The notes: generated from the letters alone by a model not told the origin. DNA of 64,000 nucleotides from Yersinia hibernica (GCF_004124235.1 NZ_CP032487.1:434001-498000), one strand, 5' to 3'. Positions 9,996-22,486 are shown, counted from the first letter of the stretch. Numbers and translations are program-made.

Positions 9996-11903
9996 ATGAC
10001 GCATAGCTTGACGCTACCCCATTGTTTAACGCAAAAAATGCGCTGGAAACGAACACTGACCATGGCCATGCTGGTACTCGTGAGTTTATTCACTCTGCCC
10101 TGTGCATTTGCCATGAAGCTCACTGACATTAAAGTCAACAATGGCCCGACCGAAAGCCGGGTGACACTCAGTTTTGATGGGCAGCCGATTTACGCCTTTT
10201 TCTCTTTAAACTCGCCAGAAAGGGTGGTGTTGGATGTGCGTCAGAGTGGCAATCTCTCGGGGCTGCCACTGGAGTTTAGTGGGCAAAATCTGCTGAAAAG
10301 AATTCGCTCCAGTACCCCGAAAGATGAGCAAAGTACCCGGCTGGTGCTGGAACTGACACAAAAAGTCAAAACTCGCGCGGTCACGCAGCAATCAGGTAAC
10401 AATTACACCGTGGTGATTACGATGACTGCGGCGGCCAGCGCCCCGGTTCGTCAGGTGCAATCCACGCCCAGCCCAAACAATACGCGGTTAAGCCAAAATA
10501 ATACGCCACTGAGCCAAACCAATACGCCCAGCCCTAATGCTGGGCGGCTGACATCACAGGCGGCAAGTGCGAATACCGAGTCGCGGGTGACCAGCGCAAA
10601 TACCACGTCAGTGGCTAAAAATCCGTTTAATAACAAGCCAACGGTGGTGGTGAGCAGTGAGCGCGTCACCACCAATACCTCCCGGCCAATCAAAACCGCC
10701 AGTGGCGCGAATAGCTCCCGGGTGGTGGTGGCCATTGATGCCGGCCACGGTGGGCAAGATCCCGGTGCTATCGGGCAAAATGGCTTGCAAGAGAAGAATG
10801 TCACGATTGCTATCGCCCGTCGGCTTGAAGCATTACTTAACAGCGACGCGATGTTCAAGCCGGTGTTGACCCGCAATGGCGACTATTTCATTTCGGTGAT
10901 GGGCCGCTCCGATGTGGCGCGTAAACAAGGGGCCAACGTGTTGGTCTCTATTCATGCTGATGCCGCGCCTAACCGCAGCGCAACAGGGGCGTCGGTGTGG
11001 GTGTTGTCAAATCGCCGTGCTAATAGTGAGATGGGCAATTGGCTGGAGCAGCATGAAAAGCAATCCGAACTGCTGGGTGGGGCCGGTGATGTGCTGGCAA
11101 ACACCGCGTCCGACCCCTATTTAAGTCAGGCTGTATTGGATTTGCAATTTGGCCATTCTCAGCGCGTAGGCTATGACGTTGCCACCAAAGTGCTGAATGA
11201 GCTGCAAAGAGTTGGCGACATTCATAAACGTCGGCCTGAACACGCCAGCCTTGGGGTGTTACGTTCACCGGATATTCCGTCATTGTTAGTGGAAACCGGC
11301 TTTATCAGTAATAGTACGGAGGAGCGGCTGCTAGGCAGTAGCGCGTATCAGGAGAAAATTGCGAATGCCATTTATAAAGGCTTACGCAGTTATTTCCTCG
11401 CGCATCCGCTACAAGCCGACCCAAAGGTCGAAAACCGCCCGCTGATTGAAACAGCGGCGGTTGACTCTTCTTCACGGCGCTCTGGTGTTAATCAGCCCGA
11501 GCCGGTTGTCAGTTCCGCACAAAGCGGCAGGTCGGCTGCCGCCAAGCCAGCTGCCGCGGGAAAAAGCCAAATTCATAAAGTACAACGCGGCGAAACCTTA
11601 TCCGGCATTGCCAGCCAGTACGGCGTCAGCATGGCGGTATTGCGGCAAAATAATACACTGAAAAATGATGTGGTCTGGGTCGGGCAGCGCTTGAAAGTTC
11701 CGGCATCGGGCCGCGCAACCGCTGTTAGCGCCGCCAAAACAGTCGCTAAAGCTAAGCCGGTTAAACATCAGGTAAAACGCGGTGATACTTTGTCGGCGAT
11801 TGCGGCCAGATATGGTGTGTCGATGAGTGAGATTGAGCGGGTGAATAAGATAAAGTCAGGCAATGTCCAACTTGGGCAAACCCTCACCATTCCACAGTCG
11901 TAA
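9996..11903 (+). CDS. amiB: N-acetylmuramoyl-L-alanine amidase AmiB with two LysM repeats
   Basis: Periplasmic zinc amidase that cleaves septal peptidoglycan for daughter-cell separation, activated by EnvC. Order: signal peptide ending near [12 protein letters not shown] domain (about residues 30-130) for septal targeting; a Thr/Asn/Ser-rich linker; Amidase_3 domain from about residue 243 with [14 protein letters not shown], the SIHADAAP motif and the VETGFISN glutamate; then two LysM repeats at about 525-568 and 591-633. E. coli AmiB lacks the LysM repeats and is about 190 residues shorter. I chose the ATG 9 nt after AAGGAT; a GTG two codons earlier and an internal ATG at 10038 are possible. 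Confidence 0.95.
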   Translation: MTHSLTLPHCLTQKMRWKRTLTMAMLVLVSLFTLPCAFAMKLTDIKVNNGPTESRVTLSFDGQPIYAFFSLNSPERVVLDVRQSGNLSGLPLEFSGQNLLKRIRSSTPKDEQSTRLVLELTQKVKTRAVTQQSGNNYTVVITMTAAASAPVRQVQSTPSPNNTRLSQNNTPLSQTNTPSPNAGRLTSQAASANTESRVTSANTTSVAKNPFNNKPTVVVSSERVTTNTSRPIKTASGANSSRVVVAIDAGHGGQDPGAIGQNGLQEKNVTIAIARRLEALLNSDAMFKPVLTRNGDYFISVMGRSDVARKQGANVLVSIHADAAPNRSATGASVWVLSNRRANSEMGNWLEQHEKQSELLGGAGDVLANTASDPYLSQAVLDLQFGHSQRVGYDVATKVLNELQRVGDIHKRRPEHASLGVLRSPDIPSLLVETGFISNSTEERLLGSSAYQEKIANAIYKGLRSYFLAHPLQADPKVENRPLIETAAVDSSSRRSGVNQPEPVVSSAQSGRSAAAKPAAAGKSQIHKVQRGETLSGIASQYGVSMAVLRQNNTLKNDVVWVGQRLKVPASGRATAVSAAKTVAKAKPVKHQVKRGDTLSAIAARYGVSMSEIERVNKIKSGNVQLGQTLTIPQS

Positions 11904-11918
11904 GCGAAAGGAACTGCT

Positions 11919-13820
11919 ATGCCAATTCAGATTCTACCACCACAGCTTGCTAACCAAATTGCCGCCGGTGAAGTGGTAGAGCGGCCGGCGTCGGTCGTCA
12001 AAGAGTTGGTAGAAAACAGTCTGGATGCGGGGGCGACACGGATTGATATTGATATCGAGCGCGGTGGCGCGAAACTGATTCGTATCCGTGATAATGGCTG
12101 CGGTATTGGTAAAGATGATTTGGCATTGGCATTGGCGCGTCATGCGACCAGTAAAATAAGTTCACTGGAAGATTTGGAAGCTATCCTCAGTATGGGGTTT
12201 CGCGGCGAGGCGCTAGCCAGTATCAGTTCAGTCTCCCGGCTAATTTTGACATCGCGGACAGCACAACAACACGAGGCCTGGCAGGCTTATGCCGAAGGCC
12301 GTGACATGGCGGTGACCATCAAACCCGCGGCTCACCCGGTCGGCAGTACCCTTGAGGTGCTGGATCTGTTTTACAACACCCCCGCCCGTCGCAAATTTAT
12401 GCGCACGGAAAAAACCGAATTTGGCCATATTGATGAAGTGGTGCGCCGCATTGCGCTGGCGCGTTTTGATGTGGCTATCAATCTCAGTCATAACGGCAAA
12501 TTAATGCGCCAGTATCGCGCCGCCCCAGATCCTGCCCAGCATGAACGCCGTCTGGCCAGCATCTGCGGCCCGACATTTTTGCAGCATGCACTGGCGATTT
12601 CCTGGCAACATGGCGATTTGACCATTCGTGGTTGGGTGGCTGATCCTGCGGCCAGCCGCACACTCGGTGAAATGCAATATTGCTACGTCAATAACCGTAT
12701 GATGCGCGACCGGCTGATTAATCACGCCATTCGCCAGGCTTATCAGGATTTACTCAAAGACGACCAACAGCCCGCCTATGTACTGTATCTGGATATCGAC
12801 CCGCACCAAGTTGATGTCAATGTGCATCCGGCTAAACATGAAGTGCGTTTTCATCAGGCGCGGTTGGTGCATGATTTTATTTATCAAGCCGTTACCACTG
12901 TTTTACAGCAAGCGGCGACCCCGCTACTGAACATCAATGAAGATGGCGAAGAAATGGAAGCGCCGCGCTGGCAGCCGGAAAATCGCGTGGCGGCCGGTGT
13001 CAATACCTACGCGCAACCGGATGCTGCGAAAGCACCGCCAATAGAGCGGGGGGCCGCTGCGGGGCGCACCATCAGCACCGAGCGCTCTGTCGCCCGTGAA
13101 CGCACCCCGACCTACCCCGCCGGCCAGCCTTACCAAAAGCAGCAAGGTGAGTTATATCGCCAACTGGTACAGCCGGCCACCGTGAGCCAAGTGGCAGAGA
13201 CCACCATTGCCGCCCCCGCGCCAATATTGCGTCAGGTAGCTGTCGATGAGCCACTTCCGGGTGATAATTACAGTTTTGGCCGGGTGCTCACGGTGTTTCC
13301 ACCTTGCTATGCTCTGATTGAATATAAGCAAGGTATCGCATTATTAGCACTGACAGTTGCTGAACGTTGGTTAAAACAAGCTCAATTGAATCCGCCAGCA
13401 GAGGGGTTGCGCCCGCAACCATTACTGATCCCATTAAAACTGACATTGGATAAAAATGAAGCGGCGGCATGTCTGCATCATCAGAAATTGTTAGTTACCA
13501 TGGGAATTGAATTGGCTATTGAGCATACAAGAGCGACTTTACGTGCAGTATCTTTACCATTACGCCAACAAAATTTACAAAAACTGATACCGGAACTGTT
13601 AGGCTATCTGTCGCAACATGAGGAGATATCGCCAGACGCTCTGGCCGCATGGATTGCTCGCCATCTTGGCAGTGAACATGAGGTATGGAATATGTCTCAA
13701 GCGATACAGTTATTGACGGATGTTGAACGTCTTTGTCCACAGTTGGTAAAATCACCGCCTGCTGGGCTATTACAACCTATTGATATAAAGGCTGCATTGG
13801 CAACCCTGAAACATGAATGA
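11919..13820 (+). CDS. mutL: DNA mismatch repair protein MutL
   Basis: GHKL ATPase that couples MutS mismatch recognition to MutH and UvrD. The 633-residue protein begins with the ATP-binding motifs [15 protein letters not shown] and [10 protein letters not shown], followed by a Pro/Ala/Arg-rich linker (about 345-435) and a C-terminal dimerisation domain. The motif DQHAxxER of MutL endonucleases is not seen, as expected in a species with MutH. It follows amiB by 15 bp and overlaps miaA by 8 bp. Confidence 0.97.
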   Translation: MPIQILPPQLANQIAAGEVVERPASVVKELVENSLDAGATRIDIDIERGGAKLIRIRDNGCGIGKDDLALALARHATSKISSLEDLEAILSMGFRGEALASISSVSRLILTSRTAQQHEAWQAYAEGRDMAVTIKPAAHPVGSTLEVLDLFYNTPARRKFMRTEKTEFGHIDEVVRRIALARFDVAINLSHNGKLMRQYRAAPDPAQHERRLASICGPTFLQHALAISWQHGDLTIRGWVADPAASRTLGEMQYCYVNNRMMRDRLINHAIRQAYQDLLKDDQQPAYVLYLDIDPHQVDVNVHPAKHEVRFHQARLVHDFIYQAVTTVLQQAATPLLNINEDGEEMEAPRWQPENRVAAGVNTYAQPDAAKAPPIERGAAAGRTISTERSVARERTPTYPAGQPYQKQQGELYRQLVQPATVSQVAETTIAAPAPILRQVAVDEPLPGDNYSFGRVLTVFPPCYALIEYKQGIALLALTVAERWLKQAQLNPPAEGLRPQPLLIPLKLTLDKNEAAACLHHQKLLVTMGIELAIEHTRATLRAVSLPLRQQNLQKLIPELLGYLSQHEEISPDALAAWIARHLGSEHEVWNMSQAIQLLTDVERLCPQLVKSPPAGLLQPIDIKAALATLKHE

Positions 13821-14754
13821 TATTGAGAATCTAGACCGGCCACCGGCGATATTTATCATGGGGCCCACTGCCTCGGGTAAAACAGCGCTCGCCATTGCAC
13901 TGAGAAAACAGCTACCTGTGGAGCTCATCAGTGTCGACTCAGCCCTGATTTACCGTGGTATGGACATCGGCACCGCGAAACCCAGCGCGCAAGAATTGGC
14001 ATTAGCGCCGCACCGGTTGATTGATATTCGAGACCCTGCGCAATCCTACTCGGCCGCTGACTTTCGTAAAGATGCATTAAAAGAGATGGCCGACATCACC
14101 GCCGCCGGGCGTATTCCGCTGCTGGTGGGCGGCACGATGTTGTATTTTAAAGCTTTATTGGATGGTTTGTCGCCATTGCCGTCTGCTGACCCACAAGTGC
14201 GTGAGCGTATTGAGCAGCAGGCCGCGGAGCGGGGTTGGGAAGCATTACATCAACAATTGGCTGAAATCGATCCCATTGCGGCGGCGCGAATTCATCCTAA
14301 TGATCCCCAACGGCTCTCCAGAGCACTGGAAGTTTTTTTGATTTCAGGTAAAACTCTAACAGAACTGACTAAAATTTCAGGTGAAACCTTACCTTATCGG
14401 GTTCACCAATTTGCGATTGCGCCTGTTAGCCGGGAACTCTTGCACCAGCGGATTGAATTACGTTTTCGTCAGATGCTGGATGCTGGGTTTGAAACTGAGG
14501 CTAGGGCGCTTTTTGACCGCGGTGATTTGCATACGGATATGCCGGCCATTCGTTGTGTGGGATACCGACAGATGTGGTCTTATCTGTCCGGTGAGATTGA
14601 TTACGACGACATGGTTTACCGCGGAATCTGTGCGACACGTCAACTGGCAAAGCGCCAAATGACCTGGTTGCGGGGCTGGGGTTCAGTCCAGTGGCTTGAC
14701 AGTGATAAGCCGGGAGAGGCTTTAGACTCTGTAATACAGGTTGTTAGTGCATAG
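13813..14754 (+). CDS. miaA: tRNA dimethylallyltransferase MiaA
   Basis: Transfers an isopentenyl group to A37 of tRNAs reading UNN codons, the first step to ms2i6A. The 313-residue protein has the P-loop [11 protein letters not shown] at about residues 17-27, the substrate motif [16 protein letters not shown] and the DxR segment after it. Its start lies inside the last codons of mutL, which implies translational coupling. The 115 bp to hfq hold no terminator. Confidence 0.97.
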   Translation: MNDIENLDRPPAIFIMGPTASGKTALAIALRKQLPVELISVDSALIYRGMDIGTAKPSAQELALAPHRLIDIRDPAQSYSAADFRKDALKEMADITAAGRIPLLVGGTMLYFKALLDGLSPLPSADPQVRERIEQQAAERGWEALHQQLAEIDPIAAARIHPNDPQRLSRALEVFLISGKTLTELTKISGETLPYRVHQFAIAPVSRELLHQRIELRFRQMLDAGFETEARALFDRGDLHTDMPAIRCVGYRQMWSYLSGEIDYDDMVYRGICATRQLAKRQMTWLRGWGSVQWLDSDKPGEALDSVIQVVSA

Positions 14755-14869
14755 GTTGAATGATTGTGTACAATTGATGAGTACTCAACGCGCGGATTTT
14801 TTTACGCAGTTTATTTTCGAGCCGATAGGTTCTTAGTTAATAACAACAAGCAAATAAGGAAAATATAGA

Positions 14870-15175
14870 ATGGCTAAGGGGCAATCTTTGCAAGATCCGT
14901 TCCTGAACGCATTGCGTCGTGAACGGGTTCCGGTTTCTATTTATTTAGTGAATGGCATTAAACTGCAGGGCCAAGTTGAGTCTTTTGATCAGTTTGTCAT
15001 TCTGTTAAAGAACACAGTCAGTCAGATGGTTTATAAGCACGCCATCTCTACTGTTGTGCCTTCTCGCCCGGTTTCGCATCACAGCAATAATCCGAGTGGA
15101 AGCACCAATAATTATCATGGTAGTAATCCATCTGCGCCGCAACAACCGCAGCAGGATAGCGATGACGCTGAATAA
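14870..15175 (+). CDS. hfq: RNA chaperone Hfq
   Basis: Hexameric Sm-like protein that pairs small RNAs with mRNAs. The 101-residue protein has the two Sm motifs (residues 7-66), with Gln8 and the YKH triad Tyr55-Lys56-His57 lining the proximal RNA-binding face. A Ser/Asn/Gln-rich disordered tail ends in acidic DSDDAE. Ribosome binding site AAGGAAAA precedes the ATG. It lies between miaA and hflX in the conserved cluster. Confidence 0.98.
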
Positions 15176-15273
15176 AGCGCCTTGCTGGTCAACCATGACG
15201 GGGAACATAAGCAACAGATTCGAGCTTATGTTCTCCGCACTAGCGGTTTTTTCCCGTTTGAGAGGTTGCACGT

Positions 15274-16575
15274 TTGTTTGACCGTTATGAAGCCGGTGAG
15301 CAGGCCGTACTGGTTCATATATATTTCTCGCAAGACAAAAACTCAGAGGATCTGCGTGAATTCGAAGCGCTGGTATCTTCTGCGGGCGTAGAAGCTTTGC
15401 AAATTGTGACAGGCAGTCGCAAAGCACCGCATCCAAAGTTTTTTGTTGGCGAGGGAAAGGCTGAAGAAATTGCTGACGCGGTGAAAGCCAGTGGCGCGTC
15501 TGTTGTCCTGTTTGATCATGCCCTTTCCGCAGCGCAAGAGCGAAATCTTGAACGTTTGTGCGAGTGCCGGGTTATTGATCGTACTGGGTTAATTTTAGAT
15601 ATTTTTGCCCAACGGGCCCGTACTCATGAAGGTAAATTACAGGTTGAATTAGCGCAATTGCGTCATATTGCGACCCGTTTGGTACGCGGCTGGACGCACC
15701 TTGAGCGTCAGAAAGGGGGGATTGGCCTAAGAGGGCCAGGTGAAACCCAGTTGGAGACCGACCGCCGTTTGTTACGCGACCGTATCAGTTTGATTTTGAG
15801 CCGGTTAGATCGGGTAGCAAAGCAGCGTGAGCAAGGGCGGCGTGCGCGCACTCGTGCTGATATTCCGACAGTATCTTTGGTGGGATATACCAACGCCGGT
15901 AAATCTAGCCTGTTTAATAAAATTACGGCAGCTGATGTCTATGCGGCTGACCAACTATTTGCCACGCTGGATCCCACTTTACGCCGTATTAATGTGGCTG
16001 ATGTGGGCGATACAGTATTGGCGGATACAGTAGGCTTTATCCGGCATTTGCCGCACGATCTGGTCGCTGCTTTTAAAGCGACATTACAAGAAACGCGGCA
16101 AGCCTCATTACTGCTACACATTATTGATGCAGCTGATCCTCGGGTGGCCGAGAATATGGCCGCAGTTGATGCTGTATTGGCAGAGATCGAGGCGGATGAA
16201 ATTCCTACATTATTAGTAATGAATAAAATTGATTTGTTGGATGATTTCGTCCCGCGAATTGATCGCAACGAAGAAAATCTGCCAGTCAGAGTTTGGCTTT
16301 CGGCCCAAACCGGCGCAGGTATCCCGTTGCTTTTTCAAGCGTTAACGGAGCGTCTTTCAGGTGAGATCGCACACTTTGAATTGCGTTTGCCGCCTCAGGC
16401 AGGCCGTTTACGTAGCCGTTTTTACCAGCTTCAGGCAATTGAAAAAGAGTGGATAGACGAGGACGGGAACGTCGGTATGGTGGTCAGAATGCCTATCGTT
16501 GATTGGCGTCGTCTCTGTAAACAAGAGCAAGATTTGGTCAGTTATATTGTTAGTGAACCGAATTCGGGTAATTAA
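15274..16575 (+). CDS. hflX: Ribosome-splitting GTPase HflX
   Basis: GTPase that binds the 50S subunit and splits stalled 70S ribosomes during stress. The 433-residue protein has the N-terminal HflX domain, the glycine-rich [18 protein letters not shown] linker and an Obg-type GTPase domain with [11 protein letters not shown] (about residue 205), DTVGF and NKID. The start is a TTG preceded by AGAGG; the resulting [12 protein letters not shown] matches the E. coli start. It follows hfq by 98 bp. Confidence 0.96.
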   Translation: MFDRYEAGEQAVLVHIYFSQDKNSEDLREFEALVSSAGVEALQIVTGSRKAPHPKFFVGEGKAEEIADAVKASGASVVLFDHALSAAQERNLERLCECRVIDRTGLILDIFAQRARTHEGKLQVELAQLRHIATRLVRGWTHLERQKGGIGLRGPGETQLETDRRLLRDRISLILSRLDRVAKQREQGRRARTRADIPTVSLVGYTNAGKSSLFNKITAADVYAADQLFATLDPTLRRINVADVGDTVLADTVGFIRHLPHDLVAAFKATLQETRQASLLLHIIDAADPRVAENMAAVDAVLAEIEADEIPTLLVMNKIDLLDDFVPRIDRNEENLPVRVWLSAQTGAGIPLLFQALTERLSGEIAHFELRLPPQAGRLRSRFYQLQAIEKEWIDEDGNVGMVVRMPIVDWRRLCKQEQDLVSYIVSEPNSGN

Positions 16576-16672
16576 TTGATAATTTGACCTTTTTTGTGAG
16601 ATTAAGAGCCAGCTTCTTTGGCGTGTGCTCTTGGCCTGAAGAAAACCAATCATAGAAGAATGGAGCTAAAAC

Positions 16673-17950
16673 ATGGCGTGGAATCAGCCCGGTAATAACG
16701 GACAGGACCGCGATCCGTGGGGGAGCAGCAATAATAATGGCGGCAACTCTGGCGGAAATAATAACAATAATAAAGGTGGCCGTGACCAAGGGCCGCCGGA
16801 TCTTGATGATATCTTTCGTAAACTGAGCAAAAAACTGAGTAGCCTCGGTGGCAAAAGTGGCGGGAGCGGTAACGATAACGGTGGAACAACAAGAGGCCCT
16901 GGTTTCAGTCGGCGTATTGTTGGCATCGCTGTGGTTGCGGTTGTGGTTATCTGGGCAGCAAGTGGTTTCTATACAATTAAAGAAGCTGAGCGCGGTGTTG
17001 TGACGCGCTTGGGGAAATTAAGCCACATTGTACAACCTGGTTTGAACTGGAAACCCACCTTTATCGATGAAGTCACCCCGGTTAACGTCGAGTCTGTACG
17101 TGAATTGGCGGCTTCAGGTGTGATGTTGACCTCTGATGAGAACGTGGTTCGCATCGAAATGAACGTGCAGTACCGCGTCACTGATCCGGCCGCTTATCTG
17201 TTTAGCGTGACCAATCCGGATGACAGCCTGCGTCAGGCAACTGACAGCGCAGTACGTGGTGTTATTGGTAAATACACCATGGATAAAATCCTCACCGAAG
17301 GCCGTACCATCGTGCGTAGCGATACTCAGCGGGTACTGGAAGAAACTATTCGTCCATACAATATGGGGATAACGCTGCTGGACGTTAACTTCCAGGCTGC
17401 ACGTCCGCCGGAAGAAGTTAAAGCGGCATTTGATGATGCGATTGCTGCCCGTGAAAACGAACAACAGTATATTCGTGAAGCAGAAGCTTACACCAACGAA
17501 GTTCAGCCACGTGCTAACGGCCAGGCGCAGCGTCTGTTAGAAGATGCCCGTGCTTATGCCGCGCGTAAAGTGTTGGAAGCGCAAGGTGAAGTTGCTGGTT
17601 TTGCCAAGTTGTTGCCGGAATATAAGGCGGCACCAGAACTGACCCGTGAGCGTCTTTACATCGAAACCATGGAGAGAGTCCTGGGTCATACCCGCAAAGT
17701 GCTGGCTAATGACAAAGGTAACAGTCTGATGGTGCTGCCGCTGGATCAACTGATGCGCGGTCAAGGTGCAGAAAAAGCGGATGGCAACAAGGATAGCAGT
17801 CTGATTCGTTTGAATCCGCCGTCCTCTGCCAATAGCAGCCAAGAATCTGGTGCTAGTAACTCGAATACCAGTTCAACCAGTGGCTCTATCATGGATCAGC
17901 GCCGGGCGAATGCTCAGCGTGATACTTCCACTCGCGTAGGGAGAGAATAA
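16673..17950 (+). CDS. hflK: FtsH protease modulator HflK
   Basis: Stomatin/prohibitin-family (SPFH) membrane protein that forms a large cage with HflC around the FtsH protease. The 425-residue protein has a Gly/Asn-rich N-terminal tail (about 80 residues), one membrane helix (VGIAVVAVVVIWAASGF), the SPFH domain with GLNWKPTF, an Ala/Glu-rich helix, and a Ser/Asn-rich C-terminus. It sits 97 bp after hflX and only 3 bp before hflC. Confidence 0.97.
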   Translation: MAWNQPGNNGQDRDPWGSSNNNGGNSGGNNNNNKGGRDQGPPDLDDIFRKLSKKLSSLGGKSGGSGNDNGGTTRGPGFSRRIVGIAVVAVVVIWAASGFYTIKEAERGVVTRLGKLSHIVQPGLNWKPTFIDEVTPVNVESVRELAASGVMLTSDENVVRIEMNVQYRVTDPAAYLFSVTNPDDSLRQATDSAVRGVIGKYTMDKILTEGRTIVRSDTQRVLEETIRPYNMGITLLDVNFQAARPPEEVKAAFDDAIAARENEQQYIREAEAYTNEVQPRANGQAQRLLEDARAYAARKVLEAQGEVAGFAKLLPEYKAAPELTRERLYIETMERVLGHTRKVLANDKGNSLMVLPLDQLMRGQGAEKADGNKDSSLIRLNPPSSANSSQESGASNSNTSSTSGSIMDQRRANAQRDTSTRVGRE

Positions 17951-17953
17951 CCA

Positions 17954-18958
17954 ATGCGTAAGTCTTTTTTACTTATCGTCGTTGTGGTGTTAGTCGCACT
18001 CTACGCTTCGCTGTTTGTGGTACAAGAAGGTCAACGCGGGATCGTACTGCGCTTTGGCAAGGTATTGCGTGATAGTGATAACAAGCCTTTGGTGTATGCG
18101 CCGGGCCTGCACTTCAAGATACCGTTTATCGAAACAGTGAAGACGTTGGATGCCCGTATTCAAACCATGGACAACCAGGCCGACCGTTTCGTGACTAACG
18201 AGAAGAAAGACCTGATTGTTGACTCTTATCTGAAATGGCGTATCAGCGATTTCAGCCGTTACTATCTGGCCACCGGTGGTGGTGATGTTTCTCAGGCTGA
18301 AGTGCTGTTAAAACGTAAATTCAGTGACCGTTTGCGTTCTGAAATCGGTCGTCTGAACGTGCGCGACATCGTCACAGACTCACGTGGCCGTCTGACTTCA
18401 GATGTTCGTGATGCGCTGAACACCGGTAGTGTGGATGATGAAGCCGTGACGACCGAAGCTGATGATGCTATTGCCTCTGCGGCAGCCCGTGTTGAACAGG
18501 AAACTCGTGGCAAACAGCCTGCGGTTAACCCGAACAGCATGGCGGCTCTGGGGATTGAAGTGGTTGACGTGCGAATCAAGCAAATCAACTTACCGGCAGA
18601 AGTCTCTGACGCCATCTTCCAGCGGATGCGTGCAGAACGTGAAGCGGTTGCTCGTCGTCACCGTTCACAAGGTCAGGAAGAAGCCGAGAAGTTGCGGGCA
18701 ACAGCGGACTATGAAGTGACACGTACCTTGGCAGAAGCAGAGCGTCAGGCGCGTATTACTCGTGGTGGCGGTGATGCTGAGGCCGCTCGTCTGTTTGCTG
18801 ATGCATTCAGTAAAGACCCTGACTTCTATGCTTTCATTCGTAGCTTACGTGCTTATGAAAATAGCTTCAGCAGCGGTAATGATGTCATGGTACTGAGCCC
18901 GGAAAGTGATTTCTTCCGCTATATGAAATCGCCGGATAACTCGAACAAACGTCCATAA
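17954..18958 (+). CDS. hflC: FtsH protease modulator HflC
   Basis: Partner of HflK in the HflKC complex. The 334-residue protein begins with a membrane helix (LLIVVVVLVALYASLFVV), followed by the SPFH domain with GLHFKIPFIE and a charged helix rich in Arg and Glu (QRMRAEREAVARRHRSQGQ). It ends the long cluster and is followed by a strong terminator. Confidence 0.97.
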   Translation: MRKSFLLIVVVVLVALYASLFVVQEGQRGIVLRFGKVLRDSDNKPLVYAPGLHFKIPFIETVKTLDARIQTMDNQADRFVTNEKKDLIVDSYLKWRISDFSRYYLATGGGDVSQAEVLLKRKFSDRLRSEIGRLNVRDIVTDSRGRLTSDVRDALNTGSVDDEAVTTEADDAIASAAARVEQETRGKQPAVNPNSMAALGIEVVDVRIKQINLPAEVSDAIFQRMRAEREAVARRHRSQGQEEAEKLRATADYEVTRTLAEAERQARITRGGGDAEAARLFADAFSKDPDFYAFIRSLRAYENSFSSGNDVMVLSPESDFFRYMKSPDNSNKRP

Positions 18959-18978
18959 CGTGTATTTGAAATAAAGTC

Positions 18979-19012
18979 ACACCTGTGCATAACCTGCACA
19001 GGTGTTTTTTTT
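18979..19012 (+). terminator. Rho-independent terminator after hflC
   Basis: Perfect 11-bp stem ACACCTGTGCA / TGCACAGGTGT with a 5-nt loop (TAACC), then a run of eight T. Confidence 0.92.
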
Positions 19013-19017
19013 AATTT

Positions 19018-19962
19018 CTACCCTGAAGTATGAAATGAATGTATATAGTTTTGTGGTCGCAGTGGTGAAATAATGGTATTGAAAATATTGTTAGACGTCA
19101 TTTCATTCTTTTGTACCATTGAAGCCATAATATCTGCCATCTCTTCATTAGCATTAAAAAATAAATTTCCCTCTGGTTTCTGTTGATTGATTATATCGGA
19201 GGTGTCTGGATTTTTATTTATCTCTTTATTTAACAATATTTCATTAAACTTAATAATCATTGGTTCTTGCATGCCCCGAGCTTTCATCGTCAAAATCTTG
19301 ATAGGGTCAACATTTCTTTGAGTTGCATATTTTAATAATTCATCTCCGGAACCTAGGGATTCAAGCATTCTCAACTCGACCATAAGTCCTACGTCATATC
19401 CTCTATGTTCCGTTAAATCAAAATACTTTGAATCAAAGTAATCGCTATAGGCGTATTTATTATATACCTCGCTATACCCACTTCTGGCATCCGGTGATAA
19501 GTATTCTGCTTCACTATCAGCGAGTCTTTTGAATTCGGTATAAGTATCATCAAATGGTTGACACAACATCAGTGTCTTTGCAAAAACGTTGTCGCCAAAA
19601 TTGCTGCTTTCAGCATGTGTATTCAGTACCATGATTTTTTTATCGGATAGCTGGTATCTTTTTGCCAGAATAATGCGATTAATATTGGCTTGTTGATTCT
19701 CTGTCACATATTCTAATAACTCTCGACTGGCACTGGCTTCACTTAATAGAGTTAATTGAACCATAAACTCAAGCTGTTGTTCATTTTGGGTTAAATACAT
19801 CCGCTGTTTTGCTAAATCATAAATTACCGCGGAGAATTTATCACTATGCATAGTATGGTAATATGTAAGGCTATAGTCATGGTGTTTAAAGTGATCACCA
19901 AAATGATGGCCTCGCCTGTTGATTATTTCACTTTTAATTTTAGCTGTTTCTGTATTTATCAT
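19018..19962 (-). CDS. Unrecognised AT-rich orphan protein with internal duplication
   Basis: I do not recognise this 314-residue protein. It has no signal peptide or membrane helix and no catalytic motif I can name. The start MINTETAKIK follows AAAGGA at good spacing; the frame is open 17 codons further without a convincing site. The N-terminal part is rich in His and Tyr (RRGHHFGDHFKHHDYS). Residues about 66-114 and 193-240 resemble each other: MVQLTLL then ELLEYVT in the first, MVELRML then ELLKYAT in the second. The gene is much more AT-rich than its neighbours and sits between hflC and yjeT, adjacent in E. coli, with opposite orientation. This suggests acquired accessory DNA. It could be a secreted effector or a regulator; I cannot tell. 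Confidence 0.8.
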   Translation of the reverse strand: MINTETAKIKSEIINRRGHHFGDHFKHHDYSLTYYHTMHSDKFSAVIYDLAKQRMYLTQNEQQLEFMVQLTLLSEASASRELLEYVTENQQANINRIILAKRYQLSDKKIMVLNTHAESSNFGDNVFAKTLMLCQPFDDTYTEFKRLADSEAEYLSPDARSGYSEVYNKYAYSDYFDSKYFDLTEHRGYDVGLMVELRMLESLGSGDELLKYATQRNVDPIKILTMKARGMQEPMIIKFNEILLNKEINKNPDTSDIINQQKPEGNLFFNANEEMADIMASMVQKNEMTSNNIFNTIISPLRPQNYIHSFHTSG

Positions 19963-20153
19963 TTTATTTTCCTTTGATGTTTTTTTGTTTAGTTCAATCA
20001 TAAAATTATACAAATGATTAATTTATTTCAATGTCATTAATATTTGTTCTTCTTATTATTACCATTGTTTTTTTGTATTGTTTTTTACTTGATGTTAGTG
20101 AATAGTAAATATGATTTATTTTGGTGATATAATTTCTTAGAGTCGGGAAAACA

Positions 20154-20354
20154 ATGAATTCAACCATCTTATTAGCATTGGGCTTGGTTTTGGTGCTCGA
20201 AGGGCTAGGCCCGATGTTGTATCCCAAAGCCTGGCGCAAAATGATCTTGGCAATGACCCAATTACCGGATACCACTTTACGTCGTTTTGGCGGAGGATTA
20301 GTGGTTGCTGGCATCGTTATCTACTACATGTTGAGTAGCCGCATGGGTGGCTAA
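20154..20354 (+). CDS. yjeT: YjeT family small membrane protein (DUF2065)
   Basis: 66-residue inner-membrane protein with two predicted helices, MNSTILLALGLVLVLEGLG and GGGLVVAGIVIYYML. It is nearly identical in pattern to E. coli YjeT, which lies between hflC and purA as here. Its function is unknown; members are sometimes linked to HflKC by position only. Confidence 0.92.
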   Translation: MNSTILLALGLVLVLEGLGPMLYPKAWRKMILAMTQLPDTTLRRFGGGLVVAGIVIYYMLSSRMGG

Positions 20355-20420
20355 ATATAAGCACAAAAATTGTTCAGTTATGTGTTAAAAAGTACTGAAA
20401 GCAGCCGAGTGAGATGTTAG

Positions 20421-21752
<1,332 letters not shown>

Positions 21753-21791
21753 TTGACAAAATTATTGTCAACTCTATGTTATCAAAACACT

Positions 21792-21818
21792 CAAACCGGG
21801 CCAATGCCCGGTTTGTTG
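21792..21818 (+). terminator. Terminator after purA
   Basis: Perfect 10-bp stem CAAACCGGGC / GCCCGGTTTG around the loop CAAT, followed by TTGTT. The T run is interrupted, so it is somewhat weaker than the hflC terminator. Confidence 0.8.
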
Positions 21819-22007
21819 TTCCTTCGCAGCTGTTTTTACATCAAAAAAACCTACCCGTCACCTAAATGATTAGCCGCAAGCTTTGTGGCTGGTTTATCAT
21901 TCAAAGCATTAGTTTCTAAATAGCACTTAGCATCGTACTTATAACCTATCCAAAATGTGTCATTGTCGATGGGTTTAAGCCGGGTAAACTGATACTCAGG
22001 GGTATTC

Positions 22008-22433
22008 GTGCAGTTAACAAGTTTTACTGATTATGGTTTGCGGGCGCTGACTTATATGGCCTCGCTACCTGAGGGCCAAATGACCAGCATTTCTCAGGTA
22101 ACTGAGGTCTATGGCGTATCTCGCAATCATATGGTTAAAATAATCAATCAGTTGAGCCGGGTAGGGCTGGTAACTGCTGTGCGGGGCAAAAATGGCGGCA
22201 TACGGTTAGGTAAACCGGCTGACCAGATTCGAATTGGTGATGTCGTGCGTCAGTTGGAACCCCTTTCACTGGTCAATTGCAGTAGTGATTTTTGCCATAT
22301 AACACCTGCTTGTCGCCTGAAACAAGTGCTTAACCAGGCGGTACAAAGTTTCCTTAACGAGCTGGATAACTATACTTTAGCCGATATGGTTCAGGATAAT
22401 ACCCCGCTCTACAAGCTATTACTTGTTGAGTAA
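22008..22433 (+). CDS. nsrR: Nitric oxide-sensing repressor NsrR
   Basis: Rrf2-family repressor whose iron-sulfur cluster is destroyed by nitric oxide, releasing genes for NO detoxification and repair. The 141-residue protein has a winged helix-turn-helix (about residues 10-65) and the cluster cysteines Cys91, Cys96 and Cys102 ([13 protein letters not shown]). The start is GTG, as in E. coli. A likely target in this window is ytfE, with an operator at 34319-34341. It precedes rnr by 53 bp with no terminator between them. Confidence 0.96.
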   Translation: MQLTSFTDYGLRALTYMASLPEGQMTSISQVTEVYGVSRNHMVKIINQLSRVGLVTAVRGKNGGIRLGKPADQIRIGDVVRQLEPLSLVNCSSDFCHITPACRLKQVLNQAVQSFLNELDNYTLADMVQDNTPLYKLLLVE

Positions 22434-22486
22434 TTCTTATAATAAAACACGTATAGCAAGCTGCTGCTGACAACGGAGGAACCGCA

